A stretch of DNA of 64,000 nt from Paenibacillus antarcticus (GCF_001637225.1 NZ_LVJI01000054.1:124001-188000), one strand, 5' to 3'. Shown: positions 36,906 through 45,978, counted from the first letter of the stretch. Numbers and translations: made by a program. The notes: generated by a model not told the origin, from the letters alone.

Positions 36906-37229
36906 AGTTACACAAATTTGCCTAAGGGTTCTCCATTTTATATAGGTTTTGAGATTATTTGTGAACAAGGGTCAATCATGTTTGATGCTGAATATGGCGT
37001 GAACCCAAGAGAAGAATTTGTGATTTATTATAGTGATGGAAGCAAGGAAGTATTAAATCCTCAAATGCAGGATGATTATGAGCAAGTCATACATCATATT
37101 AGCGTTTGTTTTGAAAATAAGAAGAAAAGTGAGCTTCTTGATATTACATCATCGATTCAGGCGATAAATATAAAGGATGCCGTATTAGAATCTTTAGTAG
37201 TCCAACGATTTATTCACATAGGTGAATGA
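36906..37229 (+). pseudogene. C-terminal remnant of a Gfo/Idh/MocA oxidoreductase
   Basis: The open frame of about 107 codons has only the C-terminal alpha/beta domain of this family (IGFEIICEQGSIMFDAEYG, then EEFVIYYSDGSKEV, then DDYEQVIHHISVCFENKKKSE). The NAD-binding Rossmann half is missing, and no ribosome site precedes the first TTG at 36918. A stop precedes it at 36903. It starts 23 bases after the hydrolase stop. I read it as a truncated relic rather than a gene. Confidence 0.65.
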
Positions 37230-37258
37230 TATGAAGACTAAGAATATGTTTTAAGCAC

Positions 37259-37435
37259 TCATAACTTATTAGTCCGTCTCTTGTAGATTCTATCGATTAA
37301 ATGCATTACAACATGCAGAATTGTCATAAACGATGCAAACTGTACAGCCTTTATTAAATTGCCCCCTATAAAATAGTAACCAATAAGTAACATTGCTAGG
37401 AAATGAATTCCAACACTTAGAATTGATTTAAACAT
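37259..37435 (-). CDS. Small membrane protein
   Basis: This 58-residue gene is supported by GGGAGGGG 6 bases before ATG 37435. The product has two hydrophobic stretches (about 5-24 and 28-47) and a basic C-terminus (RIYKRRTNK), so it would cross the membrane twice with both ends inside. I recognise no family. It is the only minus-strand gene in this stretch and is divergent from the DAO oxidase gene. Confidence 0.55.
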   Translation of the reverse strand: MFKSILSVGIHFLAMLLIGYYFIGGNLIKAVQFASFMTILHVVMHLIDRIYKRRTNKL

Positions 37436-37611
37436 ATATAACCCCTCCCAACTTTCAGTTTAACATTTATTCCCTCTATACATTTAACTAATTTCCATTT
37501 TTTGTGTAAAAGTTGTTTTTTAGAGAGCATTAGAAACAAATGCGGTTTTGTCTATTTGATAGGGATCTCGTTATAATGAGAAGAGCAACTACAGATAGGA
37601 GTGAAATCATC

Positions 37612-38733
37612 ATGAAGGTAATTGTCATTGGAGCGGGAATTGCTGGAGCTTCAACTGCATACCAATTAGCTAAGCAGGGAGTAGATATACTCATCATCGA
37701 TCGGAAAGATGAAGGACAGGCTACGGATGCAGCAGCTGGCATTATTTGTCCGTGGCTGTCGCAGCGGCGCAATAAGGCTTGGTATCAGCTTGCGAAATCC
37801 GGAGCGCGGTATTACCCTGAGCTAATTGAAGAGCTTGAAAGTGAAGGAGAGACCGATACCGGTTATGCCAGGGTCGGTGCCCTCAGCATACATACGGATC
37901 CGGAGAAGATCGATAAAATGGAAGAGCGAGCCTACAAGCGTGTAGTAGACGCACCTGAAATCGGTGAGATTACCCGGCTTGATGAACATAAGACCCGTGA
38001 GCTTTTCCCACTGCTCGAGGAAGGATATGCTTCCATTCATATTAGTGGAGCCGCCCGTGTCGATGGCCGGGCACTGCGTGATGCTTTACTTCGATCTGCA
38101 CAGAGGAACGGGGCTGAGCTTATATATGGGGATGCCAAGCTTGAATTTCAATCCAACCATGTAACTGGCGTGATGGTTGGGGCAAATCGCTATTCGGCTG
38201 ACAAAGTTATCGTTTGTGCAGGAGCTTGGGCGCGAACGTTGCTACAACCTTTAGGCATTGATTTTAAGGTGAGTTATCAGAAAGCGCAAATCATGCACTT
38301 ACAAGTTCCAGACACCAATCAAAATACTGGTAACTGGCCGGTCGTTATGCCGCCTTCCGATCAATATCTGCTCGCTTTTGATCAGCAGAAAATCGTGATA
38401 GGGGCGACCCATGAAAATGATATTAAAGAGTACGATACGAGGATCACACCTGGCGGAATGCACGAGATTTTGAGCAAATGTCTTACATTCGCCCCTGATC
38501 TGGCAGAGAGCACATTCCAGGAAGTTAGGGTGGGCTTTCGCCCTTTTACCGCCGATTTTCTTCCAGTCATAGGTGCCATCCCAGATTGGGAAGGACTTCT
38601 TGCGGGAAATGGACTCGGGGCTTCTGGATTAACGATGGGCCCTTATATCGGATTACAGCTAGCTAAGTTAGCACTAGGAATGGAATTAGATATCGATTTA
38701 ACCGATTATGATATTGGAAAAGCGATTAGTTGA
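37612..38733 (+). CDS. FAD-dependent amino-acid oxidase (DAO family)
   Basis: The product is 373 residues from ATG 37612, with ATAGGAGTGA upstream. The N-terminal dinucleotide motif VIGAGIAGASTAYQLAKQG and the second strand ending LIIDR bind FAD; VGFRPFTADFLPVIGAIP and GNGLGASGLTMGP complete the DAO fold. Family members oxidise glycine, sarcosine or D-amino acids; the substrate cannot be told. Codon use is visibly richer in G and C (for example 38041-38110) than in its neighbours, a possible sign of transfer. Confidence 0.85.
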   Translation: MKVIVIGAGIAGASTAYQLAKQGVDILIIDRKDEGQATDAAAGIICPWLSQRRNKAWYQLAKSGARYYPELIEELESEGETDTGYARVGALSIHTDPEKIDKMEERAYKRVVDAPEIGEITRLDEHKTRELFPLLEEGYASIHISGAARVDGRALRDALLRSAQRNGAELIYGDAKLEFQSNHVTGVMVGANRYSADKVIVCAGAWARTLLQPLGIDFKVSYQKAQIMHLQVPDTNQNTGNWPVVMPPSDQYLLAFDQQKIVIGATHENDIKEYDTRITPGGMHEILSKCLTFAPDLAESTFQEVRVGFRPFTADFLPVIGAIPDWEGLLAGNGLGASGLTMGPYIGLQLAKLALGMELDIDLTDYDIGKAIS

Positions 38734-38784
38734 CCTATCATGTATCTTGATCAAGCTGCAAGGCGACAAAAATATACCTACATT

Positions 38785-38812
38785 AATCTGCTTATGTTAA
38801 GCGGATTTTTTT
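38785..38812 (+). terminator. Terminator after the DAO gene
   Basis: AATCTGCTT pairs with AAGCGGATT (one G-T) around ATGTT, followed by seven T. The 216 bases from here to the next gene hold no gene I can support. Confidence 0.82.
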
Positions 38813-39028
38813 ATTGTAACCCTTTAATCCCTAAGGGGGAGTGGCGATTGCACTGACAACAGTTGCTGAAGTAATAGCACCCATATTCATACAAAGTTTA
38901 TCGATTTCAATCTGCATAGAAAGGAAAAAACGTATGTTTTGGTTTAAAGTAGCGGGCAGGATAATCACAACTATGTTATTCTAAATATGGATAAAATCAA
39001 CAAATACGAGAAAAAGGAGTTATTTAAA

Positions 39029-39871
39029 ATGAAACGAATATTTTCAGGGATTTTTCTTATTTTTCTACTAGTAATTACTTCTTTACCTACTCATGCAGCT
39101 GCGACTAACATTCAAATCAAGGTTGACGGTGTTGTAATTCCATCCGAGGTGGCACCCGAAATTAGGAACACACGTACAATGGTGCCTTTGCGTGTTATCA
39201 GTCAAAATTTAGGTGCCAATGTCAATTGGTCGAATTCTGAAGTTACCCTAATCAAAAAAAACATGAAAGTAATATTAAACCTACGTAGCAACACCATCAC
39301 GAAAAACGGTGAAACGTCTCTGCTTGACGTAAAACCATATATAAATAATAACCGCATTATGGTTCCGCTTCGCTTTCTTTCAGAAACATTTGGCTGTAAG
39401 GTCAATTATAGAAGTTCCACAGTTACTGTTGATTGTGAAGCGGTAGTCATAAATGGTGTGAAAGTGAAATCATTACAACAAGAATACCATATGACGATGG
39501 GCGGCGTAGTACAGCAAAGTAACAGCAACGCGTATAATGAAACATTTTATAATACTTTTGTTGATAACTTAGGCAGTAAAGTTGAAGCTCCTGCAAACTA
39601 TTCGTGGATGTATTTCATGGATACTCCTGGAACTTATTATAAAGATGCTCAATATGATTTCTTGGACCAGAAAGGTAATAGCCTAAAGCGTTTTGATATG
39701 TATTCTTTAGTTAAAGCTTTCTCAGAGGAATCCTTAGTGGGATACCCAGAAGTTTTAATTTATGATGCTACTGAAAACCAATGGTATTTATTTAGCGAAA
39801 CAGCAAGAGAATCCATTCATAAGTTACTTGGTAATGGTTTCTTCAAAGTTATCAGTAATACGATTGTATAG
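39029..39871 (+). CDS. Secreted protein with copper amine oxidase N-terminal-like domain
   Basis: The product is 280 residues from ATG 39029, with AAAAAGGAG upstream. A signal peptide ends near THAAA. Residues 20-125 carry two copies of the strand-turn pattern of the copper amine oxidase N-terminal domain (RTMVPLRVISQNLGANVNW and RIMVPLRFLSETFGCKVNY). Despite the name this is a wall or surface binding module common in Paenibacillus secreted proteins and has no catalytic role known. The C-terminal part (about 130-280) is not recognised. Confidence 0.8.
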   Translation: MKRIFSGIFLIFLLVITSLPTHAAATNIQIKVDGVVIPSEVAPEIRNTRTMVPLRVISQNLGANVNWSNSEVTLIKKNMKVILNLRSNTITKNGETSLLDVKPYINNNRIMVPLRFLSETFGCKVNYRSSTVTVDCEAVVINGVKVKSLQQEYHMTMGGVVQQSNSNAYNETFYNTFVDNLGSKVEAPANYSWMYFMDTPGTYYKDAQYDFLDQKGNSLKRFDMYSLVKAFSEESLVGYPEVLIYDATENQWYLFSETARESIHKLLGNGFFKVISNTIV

Positions 39872-40017
39872 TGTTGAAAAAGGAGAAATATTAATCAAAT
39901 GTACACTTTATTTCTAACCGGTATCTTTTGTTTACTCGAACGGACGCTATTTAAAGGGGAGTAGATAATCCTGGCGATTGATTGTGAAAAATACCTTTAT
40001 ACATGGAGCGATGTATT

Positions 40018-40824
40018 ATGAGTGAAATAGAAGAAGTGCTTCCTGGTGGGAATGTCAACAAGGTGGTACGATTAGGCGATACCATACGACGAAGCGCTAA
40101 CAACAATCCGTATGTAAATGATCTTTTGATTCATTTGGAAAAAAGCGGGTTCTACAATGCCCCACGTTTTCTCGGCATGGATGAACAGGGGCGTGAAGTG
40201 TTTACTTATATCCCAGGTGAGGTTCCTGGAAATGACTATCCGGATATAGCACCTTACATGTGGTCGGATGCTTCGCTTATAGAAATAGCGAAATTACAGA
40301 GGCAATTTCACGATGCAACACGAGGATTTTCTTCCGAAGCAATGCCAAAAAACGCTTATCCAGATTCAGCAATAAATGAAGTTGTTTGTCATAACGACGC
40401 GGCGCCGTATAATATCGTCTTTAGAGATCAGCAGCCAAAGGCGCTCATCGATTTTGACATGGCAAGTCCAGGCCCTCGTATTTGGGATATCGCGTATACA
40501 CTGTACACAACCGTTCCGCTTGCCAGTTTCGAACCAGATGTATCCGATGTGGCAACGGTGCCTTATATTCCCGATCTACATGCTGGAAATCGGCGTCGTC
40601 GGATTGCTCTGTTTTTCGAAAATTATGCTATGGAAGTCCCGGATAACCTAAAGCAGTGGGTTATTGAGCGACTTCAAGCTTTATGTGCAACCCTTTCGCA
40701 AGGCAAAGCTAATGGGGAGGAAGCTTTTGCAAAAATGGTTGATGAGGGTCATTTATCGCATTATGAGCAGGAAATTAAGTTTTTGACGTTGCATTTCGAC
40801 GATTGGGCTATATCTCTAGATTAA
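40018..40824 (+). CDS. Aminoglycoside phosphotransferase-family kinase
   Basis: The product is 268 residues from ATG 40018, because GGAG lies 9 bases upstream; the ATG at 40003 has no ribosome site. The catalytic loop VCHNDAAPYNIVF (Asp and Asn) and metal-binding LIDFDMASPG are intact, after a reduced N-lobe. The family phosphorylates small molecules; true aminoglycoside resistance cannot be inferred. A relic of another gene follows within 11 bases of its stop. Confidence 0.82.
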   Translation: MSEIEEVLPGGNVNKVVRLGDTIRRSANNNPYVNDLLIHLEKSGFYNAPRFLGMDEQGREVFTYIPGEVPGNDYPDIAPYMWSDASLIEIAKLQRQFHDATRGFSSEAMPKNAYPDSAINEVVCHNDAAPYNIVFRDQQPKALIDFDMASPGPRIWDIAYTLYTTVPLASFEPDVSDVATVPYIPDLHAGNRRRRIALFFENYAMEVPDNLKQWVIERLQALCATLSQGKANGEEAFAKMVDEGHLSHYEQEIKFLTLHFDDWAISLD

Positions 40825-40834
40825 TATACAGTGA

Positions 40835-40912
40835 ACTTATTGCTATTTAAACCATGTTAGAACAGAATATATAAAATATGGCGAAATAACAAAAAGATTT
40901 ATACATGATGAT
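40835..40912 (+). pseudogene. Relic of the alpha/beta hydrolase 3' end
   Basis: Bases 40835-40866 match 36595-36626 of the hydrolase gene at 31 of 32 positions, coding there for a segment around YLNRVRTD. After that the similarity fades and the end (AAAGATTTATACATGATGATTAATGA) resembles the last codons of the hydrolase gene (AAGATATTTATAAG, GATGATAAATGA). This reads as a second, internally deleted copy of the hydrolase 3' end. Confidence 0.55.
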
Positions 40913-40937
40913 TAATGACCAGATGTGTTACTGAAAT

Positions 40938-40987
40938 AAAAAAGGGATAAGGTCACCAGAATACATCTGATGACCTTATCCCTTTTT
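40938..40987. terminator. Bidirectional terminator
   Basis: AAAAAAGGGATAAGGTCA pairs with TGACCTTATCCCTTTTT, with an inner CAGA/TCTG. It serves the phosphotransferase unit and the convergent DUF423 gene (stop at 41003). Confidence 0.9.
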
Positions 40988-41002
40988 AATTTCTTCTTAT
41001 TG

Positions 41003-41365
41003 TTAGATTAAACTTATGAAGACCATCGCCCAACCAATCAAGAATGCTACACCACCAAGTGGCGTAATAGCACCTAATTTACGAATGCCACTTAGACTTA
41101 GAGCATACAAGCTGCCTGAGAACAATATTATCCCTGCGAATAGGAACCATCCTGCCATCACGATAAGTGATGCGTTGGATGAACTCTCTGCTAGCAGACC
41201 GAGTATCAATAGTCCAAGAGCGTGAGCGATGTGATATTGTATACCCGTTTCATAGACCTTCATCATATCGGCGGATATTTTCTTCTTTAATGCATGTGCT
41301 CCAAAAGCTCCTAGGGCCACAGCAAGAAACATCAATATACTTCCGAGTAGTAATAATGTATTCAA
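41003..41365 (-). CDS. DUF423 family membrane protein
   Basis: The 120-residue product starts at TTG 41365, 7 bases after AGGAGG. Four hydrophobic helices cover most of the chain; the N-terminal GAFGAHALKKK and central YETGIQYHIAHALGLL are signatures of DUF423 (YwdK-like) proteins. The role of the family is unknown. The gene is alone, with the metallophosphoesterase gene divergent from it. Confidence 0.88.
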   Translation of the reverse strand: MNTLLLLGSILMFLAVALGAFGAHALKKKISADMMKVYETGIQYHIAHALGLLILGLLAESSSNASLIVMAGWFLFAGIILFSGSLYALSLSGIRKLGAITPLGGVAFLIGWAMVFISLI

Positions 41366-41547
41366 TGATATACCTCCTATTACAATTAGTTATGTAAGTA
41401 GCTAGCATATCACGCCATGTAATGTCTGGCAATTTGCCTATTAATCGAATGTGTACTGGATAGAGTTGAATAGACTAGCATTAATCTATATTATTTACCT
41501 TGGGAGATAAGAGTTAAGATTAGCTTAAAAGGAGACTATAAACAGAT

Positions 41548-42693
41548 ATGAAACGAGTATTACGAATGGTTCTAAGTGTTGTAATGATAGTAATCATCTT
41601 CTTAGGTTTAAATGCTTATATTGGCTGGAATATCTACGTGTTCAAGGCACATTATACTGAATCAATGTCACCGATATGGTTCACTATCGTATTCACCATT
41701 CTAGTCTTCTCTTATCTGATAGGTCGATGGGGTAAACATAATCCCGTAGGTCGACTACTCAAAGTAATAGGTTCATATTATCTGGCCCTAATGGAATTTA
41801 TGATTATTCTATTGCCGTTCGCAGATATCTCAGCGTGGATTTTAAAAAGAGTAGGTTACACAGAAGGCTATTATATTCCTGTTGTCGGTTGGACGACGAT
41901 AATATTGTTAGTTATTCTCTTTATTTGGGGATCGTATAATGCTTGGAGTCCGATCCTTCGAACCTATCATGTACCGATCGCTAAAAAGGCTAGTGGTAAC
42001 CGGAAGCTAACCATCGCCGTCGCATCAGATATCCACTTAGGTAATATTGTAGGGAATCGCCATCTAAAGCGTCTCATCAAAGGGATTAATCAAATGGAAC
42101 CAGACCTTATTCTTTTACCAGGAGATATTATCGATGACTCGATTGAGCCATTTATGCGGAATTCGATGGCGAATAGCCTGAAACAGCTTCATGCAACTCA
42201 TGGCGTATATGCTGTATTAGGTAATCATGAGTATTATGGTGGAAACATTGAACAATACATTCAAGAGATGAGTCTAATTGGTATCCGAGTACTACGTGAC
42301 GAATCAGTTACTCTAGCAAATGTTGATATTATTGTTGCAGGACGCAAAGACAAGTCGGCAGAAAGCATGGATCCAGAAGGGCGTGTAAGCATGAATAAGC
42401 TTCTTGAGCACTTGGATCAATCGAGGCCAATCGTTGTGATGGACCATCAGCCTTATGGTTTTCAACAAGCAGCTGAAGCGGGAGCGGATATTCTATTATG
42501 TGGACATACACATCGTGGACAATTTGCACCTAATCACTGGATTACTCGTAGATTATTTGAATTAGACTGGGGTTATATGCTTAAACAACGTATGCATGTC
42601 GTCGTATCATCAGGGTTCGGCACATGGGGACCACCGATTCGACTTGCTAGTCGATCTGAAATCATTAGGTTAGATGTGGAATTAGAAGGATAG
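41548..42693 (+). CDS. Membrane-anchored metallophosphoesterase
   Basis: The 381-residue product has about four hydrophobic helices in the first 145 residues, then a calcineurin-like phosphoesterase domain. Metal-binding motifs are VASDIHLG (Asp, His), LLPGDIIDD, GNHEYYGG and the final CGHTHRGQ. In layout it matches the YkuE/YaeI group, whose members act on UDP-lipid intermediates or phospholipids; that is only a suggestion. The ribosome site AAAAGGAG is rather far (about 13 bases) from the ATG. Confidence 0.87.
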   Translation: MKRVLRMVLSVVMIVIIFLGLNAYIGWNIYVFKAHYTESMSPIWFTIVFTILVFSYLIGRWGKHNPVGRLLKVIGSYYLALMEFMIILLPFADISAWILKRVGYTEGYYIPVVGWTTIILLVILFIWGSYNAWSPILRTYHVPIAKKASGNRKLTIAVASDIHLGNIVGNRHLKRLIKGINQMEPDLILLPGDIIDDSIEPFMRNSMANSLKQLHATHGVYAVLGNHEYYGGNIEQYIQEMSLIGIRVLRDESVTLANVDIIVAGRKDKSAESMDPEGRVSMNKLLEHLDQSRPIVVMDHQPYGFQQAAEAGADILLCGHTHRGQFAPNHWITRRLFELDWGYMLKQRMHVVVSSGFGTWGPPIRLASRSEIIRLDVELEG

Positions 42694-42704
42694 TACATTT
42701 TTCG

Positions 42705-42758
42705 AAAAAAAAGAGTGTCCCAAATGTCATTGTTGAAATGGCTGGGACACTTCTTTTT
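42705..42758. terminator. Bidirectional terminator
   Basis: AAAAAAGAGTGTCCCA pairs with TGGGACACTTCTTTTT (one bulged T). It separates the convergent phosphoesterase and arsM genes. Confidence 0.85.
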
Positions 42759-42769
42759 ATTGAGAATGA

Positions 42770-43570
42770 TTATTTAAGAGCCTTAATTACAGCAGAGGTA
42801 ATGTAATTATCGATATTTACTCCGGTAACCCAGTTTTTTATAAATGATTTGGACTCATCTTTAGGCTCGATTGAAATATTAGAAAATCCACTTTGTTTAA
42901 GCATCGCTGTAAGATCAACAATGGATGAAGCACCGGAGATACATCCAGAGTACAAATCATGTATATCATTTTTAATATCTGGTGGAAATTCCGTAGTCAT
43001 GACAATGTCGGATATGGCAAGACGACCACCTTGCTGAAGTACGCGGTAGGCTTCATTAAATACTTGTTGTTTATCTGGGGAGAGGTTAATGACGCAGTTC
43101 GAAATAATGACGTTAACCGTGTTATCTGCGACAGGAAGATGCTCAATCTCTCCAAGACGAAATTCTGTATTATGGAATTTACCTTTAATGGCATTAGTCC
43201 GGGCTTTACTAATCATTTCAGGTGTCATATCTACACCGATCACGCGACCAGGTTCCCCAACTTGGTGAGAAGCTAGGAAGCAATCAAACCCTCCGCCGCT
43301 CCCAAGGTCTAGAACAATTTCACCCTCAATTAACTCGGCAATAGCCTGCGGATTACCACAACCCAAGCCCATATTTGCACCTTCAGGAACAGCGGACAAT
43401 TCATCATTGGAATATCCTAATTGTGATGAAATAGCTTTGAAATCTGTGGGTGTCTCGCAGCAACTTCCGGTTGATTCGCTTGAAGAATGCACAGCTACTT
43501 CATTGACAGCGATTTGTTGATATCGGCTTCTTACATTCTGGCGGATTTGATCATTCGTTGGTTTACTCAT
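42770..43570 (-). CDS. arsM: Arsenite methyltransferase ArsM
   Basis: The 266-residue SAM-dependent enzyme methylates As(III) to less toxic or volatile forms. The SAM motif LDLGSGGGFDCFLA is clear, and the three conserved arsenic-binding cysteines are in GLGCGNP, ISNCVINLS and YSGCISGA. An extra CC pair stands near residue 37 (GSCCETP). TAGGAGTG precedes the ATG. It follows the MarR gene on the same strand by 94 bases and is divergent from arsR-arsB. Confidence 0.95.
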   Translation of the reverse strand: MSKPTNDQIRQNVRSRYQQIAVNEVAVHSSSESTGSCCETPTDFKAISSQLGYSNDELSAVPEGANMGLGCGNPQAIAELIEGEIVLDLGSGGGFDCFLASHQVGEPGRVIGVDMTPEMISKARTNAIKGKFHNTEFRLGEIEHLPVADNTVNVIISNCVINLSPDKQQVFNEAYRVLQQGGRLAISDIVMTTEFPPDIKNDIHDLYSGCISGASSIVDLTAMLKQSGFSNISIEPKDESKSFIKNWVTGVNIDNYITSAVIKALK

Positions 43571-43664
43571 GGATACACACTCCTAGTATTGGTATGTTCT
43601 ATATACCGAGTTCTATTGATGATGAAATATAGTAGTTGTAAGATGCAAGTATATAATAAGAAGG

Positions 43665-44114
43665 TCATCCTTTAACGGGTGCGCAACACCGACTTGATTT
43701 TCCCATAGCTTCATTCAATATTGCAACTGACCGAAGTACGGATTCCTTCTCAAATTCTGTCATATAGGAAAAGACTTCTTCTAGATAATCATTCATTTGT
43801 TGATCAATTGTAGTAGCAATCATCTTTCCTTCGGCTGTTAGGGAAAGAGTAAAGATTCTTCGGTCTGTGGGATCTGGCATTTTTCGAACCAAATTCATCT
43901 TAATAAGGGACTGTACTTGCCGACTAAAGGTTGTAATATCTGTTCCTAGTGTTTCAGCAATCTGTTGCATGGAAGGGTTGTGCTGAACATCAATTTCATA
44001 TAATAAGTGACTCTGGGTAAGTGAAATATCACAACCACCGACACTACAACAATTTTTATTAAGTAACCCGAAACGGCGGGTCATGATTTGAAACAACGCT
44101 CGTGTATTTTCCAT
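43665..44114 (-). CDS. Cysteine-rich MarR-family regulator of the ars locus
   Basis: The 149-residue product has the MarR winged helix (SMQQIAETLGTDITTFSRQVQSLIKMNLVRK, DRRIFTLSLT). Unusually, it has CC and C near residues 22-28 (NKNCCSVGGCDIS) and CC five residues before the end (SRCCAPVKG). Such clustered thiols could bind arsenite or another soft metal and release the DNA. It is upstream of arsM on the same strand and divergent from arsR. Sensing of arsenic is inference. Confidence 0.8.
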   Translation of the reverse strand: MENTRALFQIMTRRFGLLNKNCCSVGGCDISLTQSHLLYEIDVQHNPSMQQIAETLGTDITTFSRQVQSLIKMNLVRKMPDPTDRRIFTLSLTAEGKMIATTIDQQMNDYLEEVFSYMTEFEKESVLRSVAILNEAMGKSSRCCAPVKG

Positions 44115-44150
44115 TTAGTATCACCTCAGCACTTAGTTTATAATGTATAT

Positions 44151-44163
44151 TTGCACTTTGCAA
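44151..44163. promoter_or_regulatory. Candidate MarR operator
   Basis: TTGCA-CTT-TGCAA is a perfect 5-bp inverted repeat that lies 37 bases upstream of the marR start, over the likely promoter. It could serve autoregulation and arsM control. Confidence 0.45.
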
Positions 44164-44205
44164 GTAATAATATAATTCTTGAATAAATACAGTTGAGGGG
44201 ATATC

Positions 44206-44225
44206 ATATAAGCATATACTTATAT
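44206..44225. promoter_or_regulatory. Candidate ArsR operator
   Basis: ATATAAG-CATATA-CTTATAT is a perfect 7-bp inverted repeat 25 bases before the arsR start. Its AT-rich 7-6-7 shape fits ArsR/SmtB-type operators. Confidence 0.55.
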
Positions 44226-44250
44226 AATTGAAGTTGAAGGAGGAATGGTT

Positions 44251-44577
44251 GTGGAGGAACTATCTAATATTGCTGATAACTTGAAGCTTCTAGGTGATAA
44301 AACACGTCTGGCTATTCTAACTCTCCTGAAAGAACGTGAATGGTGTGTATGTGAGTTCGTTGAAATCTTTGATATGTCACAACCTGCAATTAGCCAGCAT
44401 CTAAGAAAGTTGAAAGCACAAGGTATTGTGAAAGAGAATAAACGAGGACAATGGGTTTATTACTCACTTCATATTGAAGACAAGTCATACATCCAAGCTG
44501 TTCTTGATCAAATGCCTGATTCAAAAACAATATTATCTCAATTGAACAAAACACAGACTAACATCGTATGTGAGTAA
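44251..44577 (+). CDS. arsR: Arsenical resistance repressor ArsR
   Basis: The product is 108 residues from GTG 44251, 7 bases after GGAGG; the ATG at 44245 stands too close to that site. The winged helix (FDMSQPAISQHLRKLKAQGIV) and the metalloid-binding WCVCEF (Cys32, Cys34) are those of the classic ArsR. It should repress arsR-arsB until As(III) or Sb(III) binds. The stop of arsR is 18 bases before arsB. Confidence 0.93.
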   Translation: MEELSNIADNLKLLGDKTRLAILTLLKEREWCVCEFVEIFDMSQPAISQHLRKLKAQGIVKENKRGQWVYYSLHIEDKSYIQAVLDQMPDSKTILSQLNKTQTNIVCE

Positions 44578-44595
44578 ATAATGGGGGTTTAAACA

Positions 44596-45891
44596 GTGGT
44601 TTCAGTTATATTAGCAATCATCATATTTGTAATAACATTAGTATTTGTCATCTGGCAACCTAGGAATTTATCTATTGGATGGTCCGCATGCGGAGGGGCT
44701 GTATTGGCATTACTCGTTGGGGTTGTAAGTTTCAGCGATGTTCTAGATGTAACCTTAATCGTATGGAATGCTACGTTAGCTTTTGTCGCAATTATTCTAA
44801 TTTCTTTGATTTTGGACAAAATTGGTTTGTTCGAATGGGCGGCATTACATATGGCACGTGCTGCTCAGGGGAATGGTATTCGGATGTTTGTGTATGTCAC
44901 CATACTTGGAGCGATCGTTGCTGCATTCTTCGCGAATGATGGAGCGGCATTAATATTGACTCCGATTGTACTCGCGATGGTTAGAGCACTGAATTTTGAT
45001 GAGAAAAAAGTATTCCCTTTTATCATAGCAAGTGGGTTTATCGCTGATACAACCTCATTACCACTCGTGGTCAGTAATTTAGTTAATATTGTTTCAGCAG
45101 ATTTCTTTGGTATCACATTTATGGAATACGCAGGTCGCATGATCGTACCGACACTCTTTTCATTGGTAGCTAGCATCTTGGTGCTCTATTTCTTCTTCCG
45201 AAAAAGCATTCCGAGAAAGTTCGATGTTACGCAGCTGAGAAATCCAGCTGATGCTATCAAAGATAAGAAAATGTTCAAGCTATCATGGGTCGTTCTGGGC
45301 TTACTATTCGTTGGATATTTCGCAAGTGGTTTATTGCATATTCCTGTATCCGTTGTTGTTGGAATTATTGCAATCCTATTCATGTTGATGGCGAGAAGAA
45401 GCCCCTCTGTACCTACGAATGAGGTGATTAAAGGGGCTCCATGGGCGATTGTGTTCTTCTCCATCGGAATGTATGTCGTAGTATATGGACTACGAAATGC
45501 TGGATTGACTGATCTGTTGGCCAATGTGATTCAAGCGGTAGCCGATCAAGGACTATTCGTAGCTACAATGTCGATGGGTTTTATTGCTGCAATCATTTCA
45601 TCAATGATGAACAATTTACCTACGGTATTGATCGATGCGCTGGCAATAGATGCTACGAATACAACAGGAGTTATTCGGGAAGCTTTGATCTACGCTAACG
45701 TCATCGGATCTGATCTAGGTCCGAAGATTACTCCAATAGGTTCGCTAGCCACGTTATTGTGGCTCCATGTTCTATCAACCAAAGGGATAAAGATCCCATG
45801 GGGAGTGTACTTTAAGACAGGGATTATATTGACCATTCCAACATTGTTTATCACATTGTTGGGGTTATATTTATGGTTGATTATTATTTAA
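44596..45891 (+). CDS. arsB: Arsenite efflux permease ArsB
   Basis: The 431-residue product has 11-12 hydrophobic helices of the ArsB/NhaD group. Motifs FFANDGAALILTPIVLAM and NNLPTVLIDALAI are characteristic. It exports arsenite using the membrane potential. The start is GTG 44596 with GGGGG upstream. It forms the arsRB operon and ends at a perfect terminator. Confidence 0.94.
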   Translation: MVSVILAIIIFVITLVFVIWQPRNLSIGWSACGGAVLALLVGVVSFSDVLDVTLIVWNATLAFVAIILISLILDKIGLFEWAALHMARAAQGNGIRMFVYVTILGAIVAAFFANDGAALILTPIVLAMVRALNFDEKKVFPFIIASGFIADTTSLPLVVSNLVNIVSADFFGITFMEYAGRMIVPTLFSLVASILVLYFFFRKSIPRKFDVTQLRNPADAIKDKKMFKLSWVVLGLLFVGYFASGLLHIPVSVVVGIIAILFMLMARRSPSVPTNEVIKGAPWAIVFFSIGMYVVVYGLRNAGLTDLLANVIQAVADQGLFVATMSMGFIAAIISSMMNNLPTVLIDALAIDATNTTGVIREALIYANVIGSDLGPKITPIGSLATLLWLHVLSTKGIKIPWGVYFKTGIILTIPTLFITLLGLYLWLIII

Positions 45892-45944
45892 TTCGTCTTG
45901 ATTTTTAGAATAAACATCGAATATCATGCAGGAGCATACCTGAC

Positions 45945-45978
45945 AAAGAACTTGATCTTAGGATCAAGTTCTTTTTTT
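45945..45978 (+). terminator. Terminator of arsRB
   Basis: 13-bp perfect arms (AAAGAACTTGATC and its complement) around TTAG, with seven T after. Confidence 0.9.

Noticed and set aside
40018..40824. Aminoglycoside resistance gene
   Set aside because: The kinase fold is clear, but substrate-binding residues do not identify an antibiotic; family name only.
45186..45524. 112-codon minus-strand frame in arsB
   Set aside because: Antisense of a well-supported permease.
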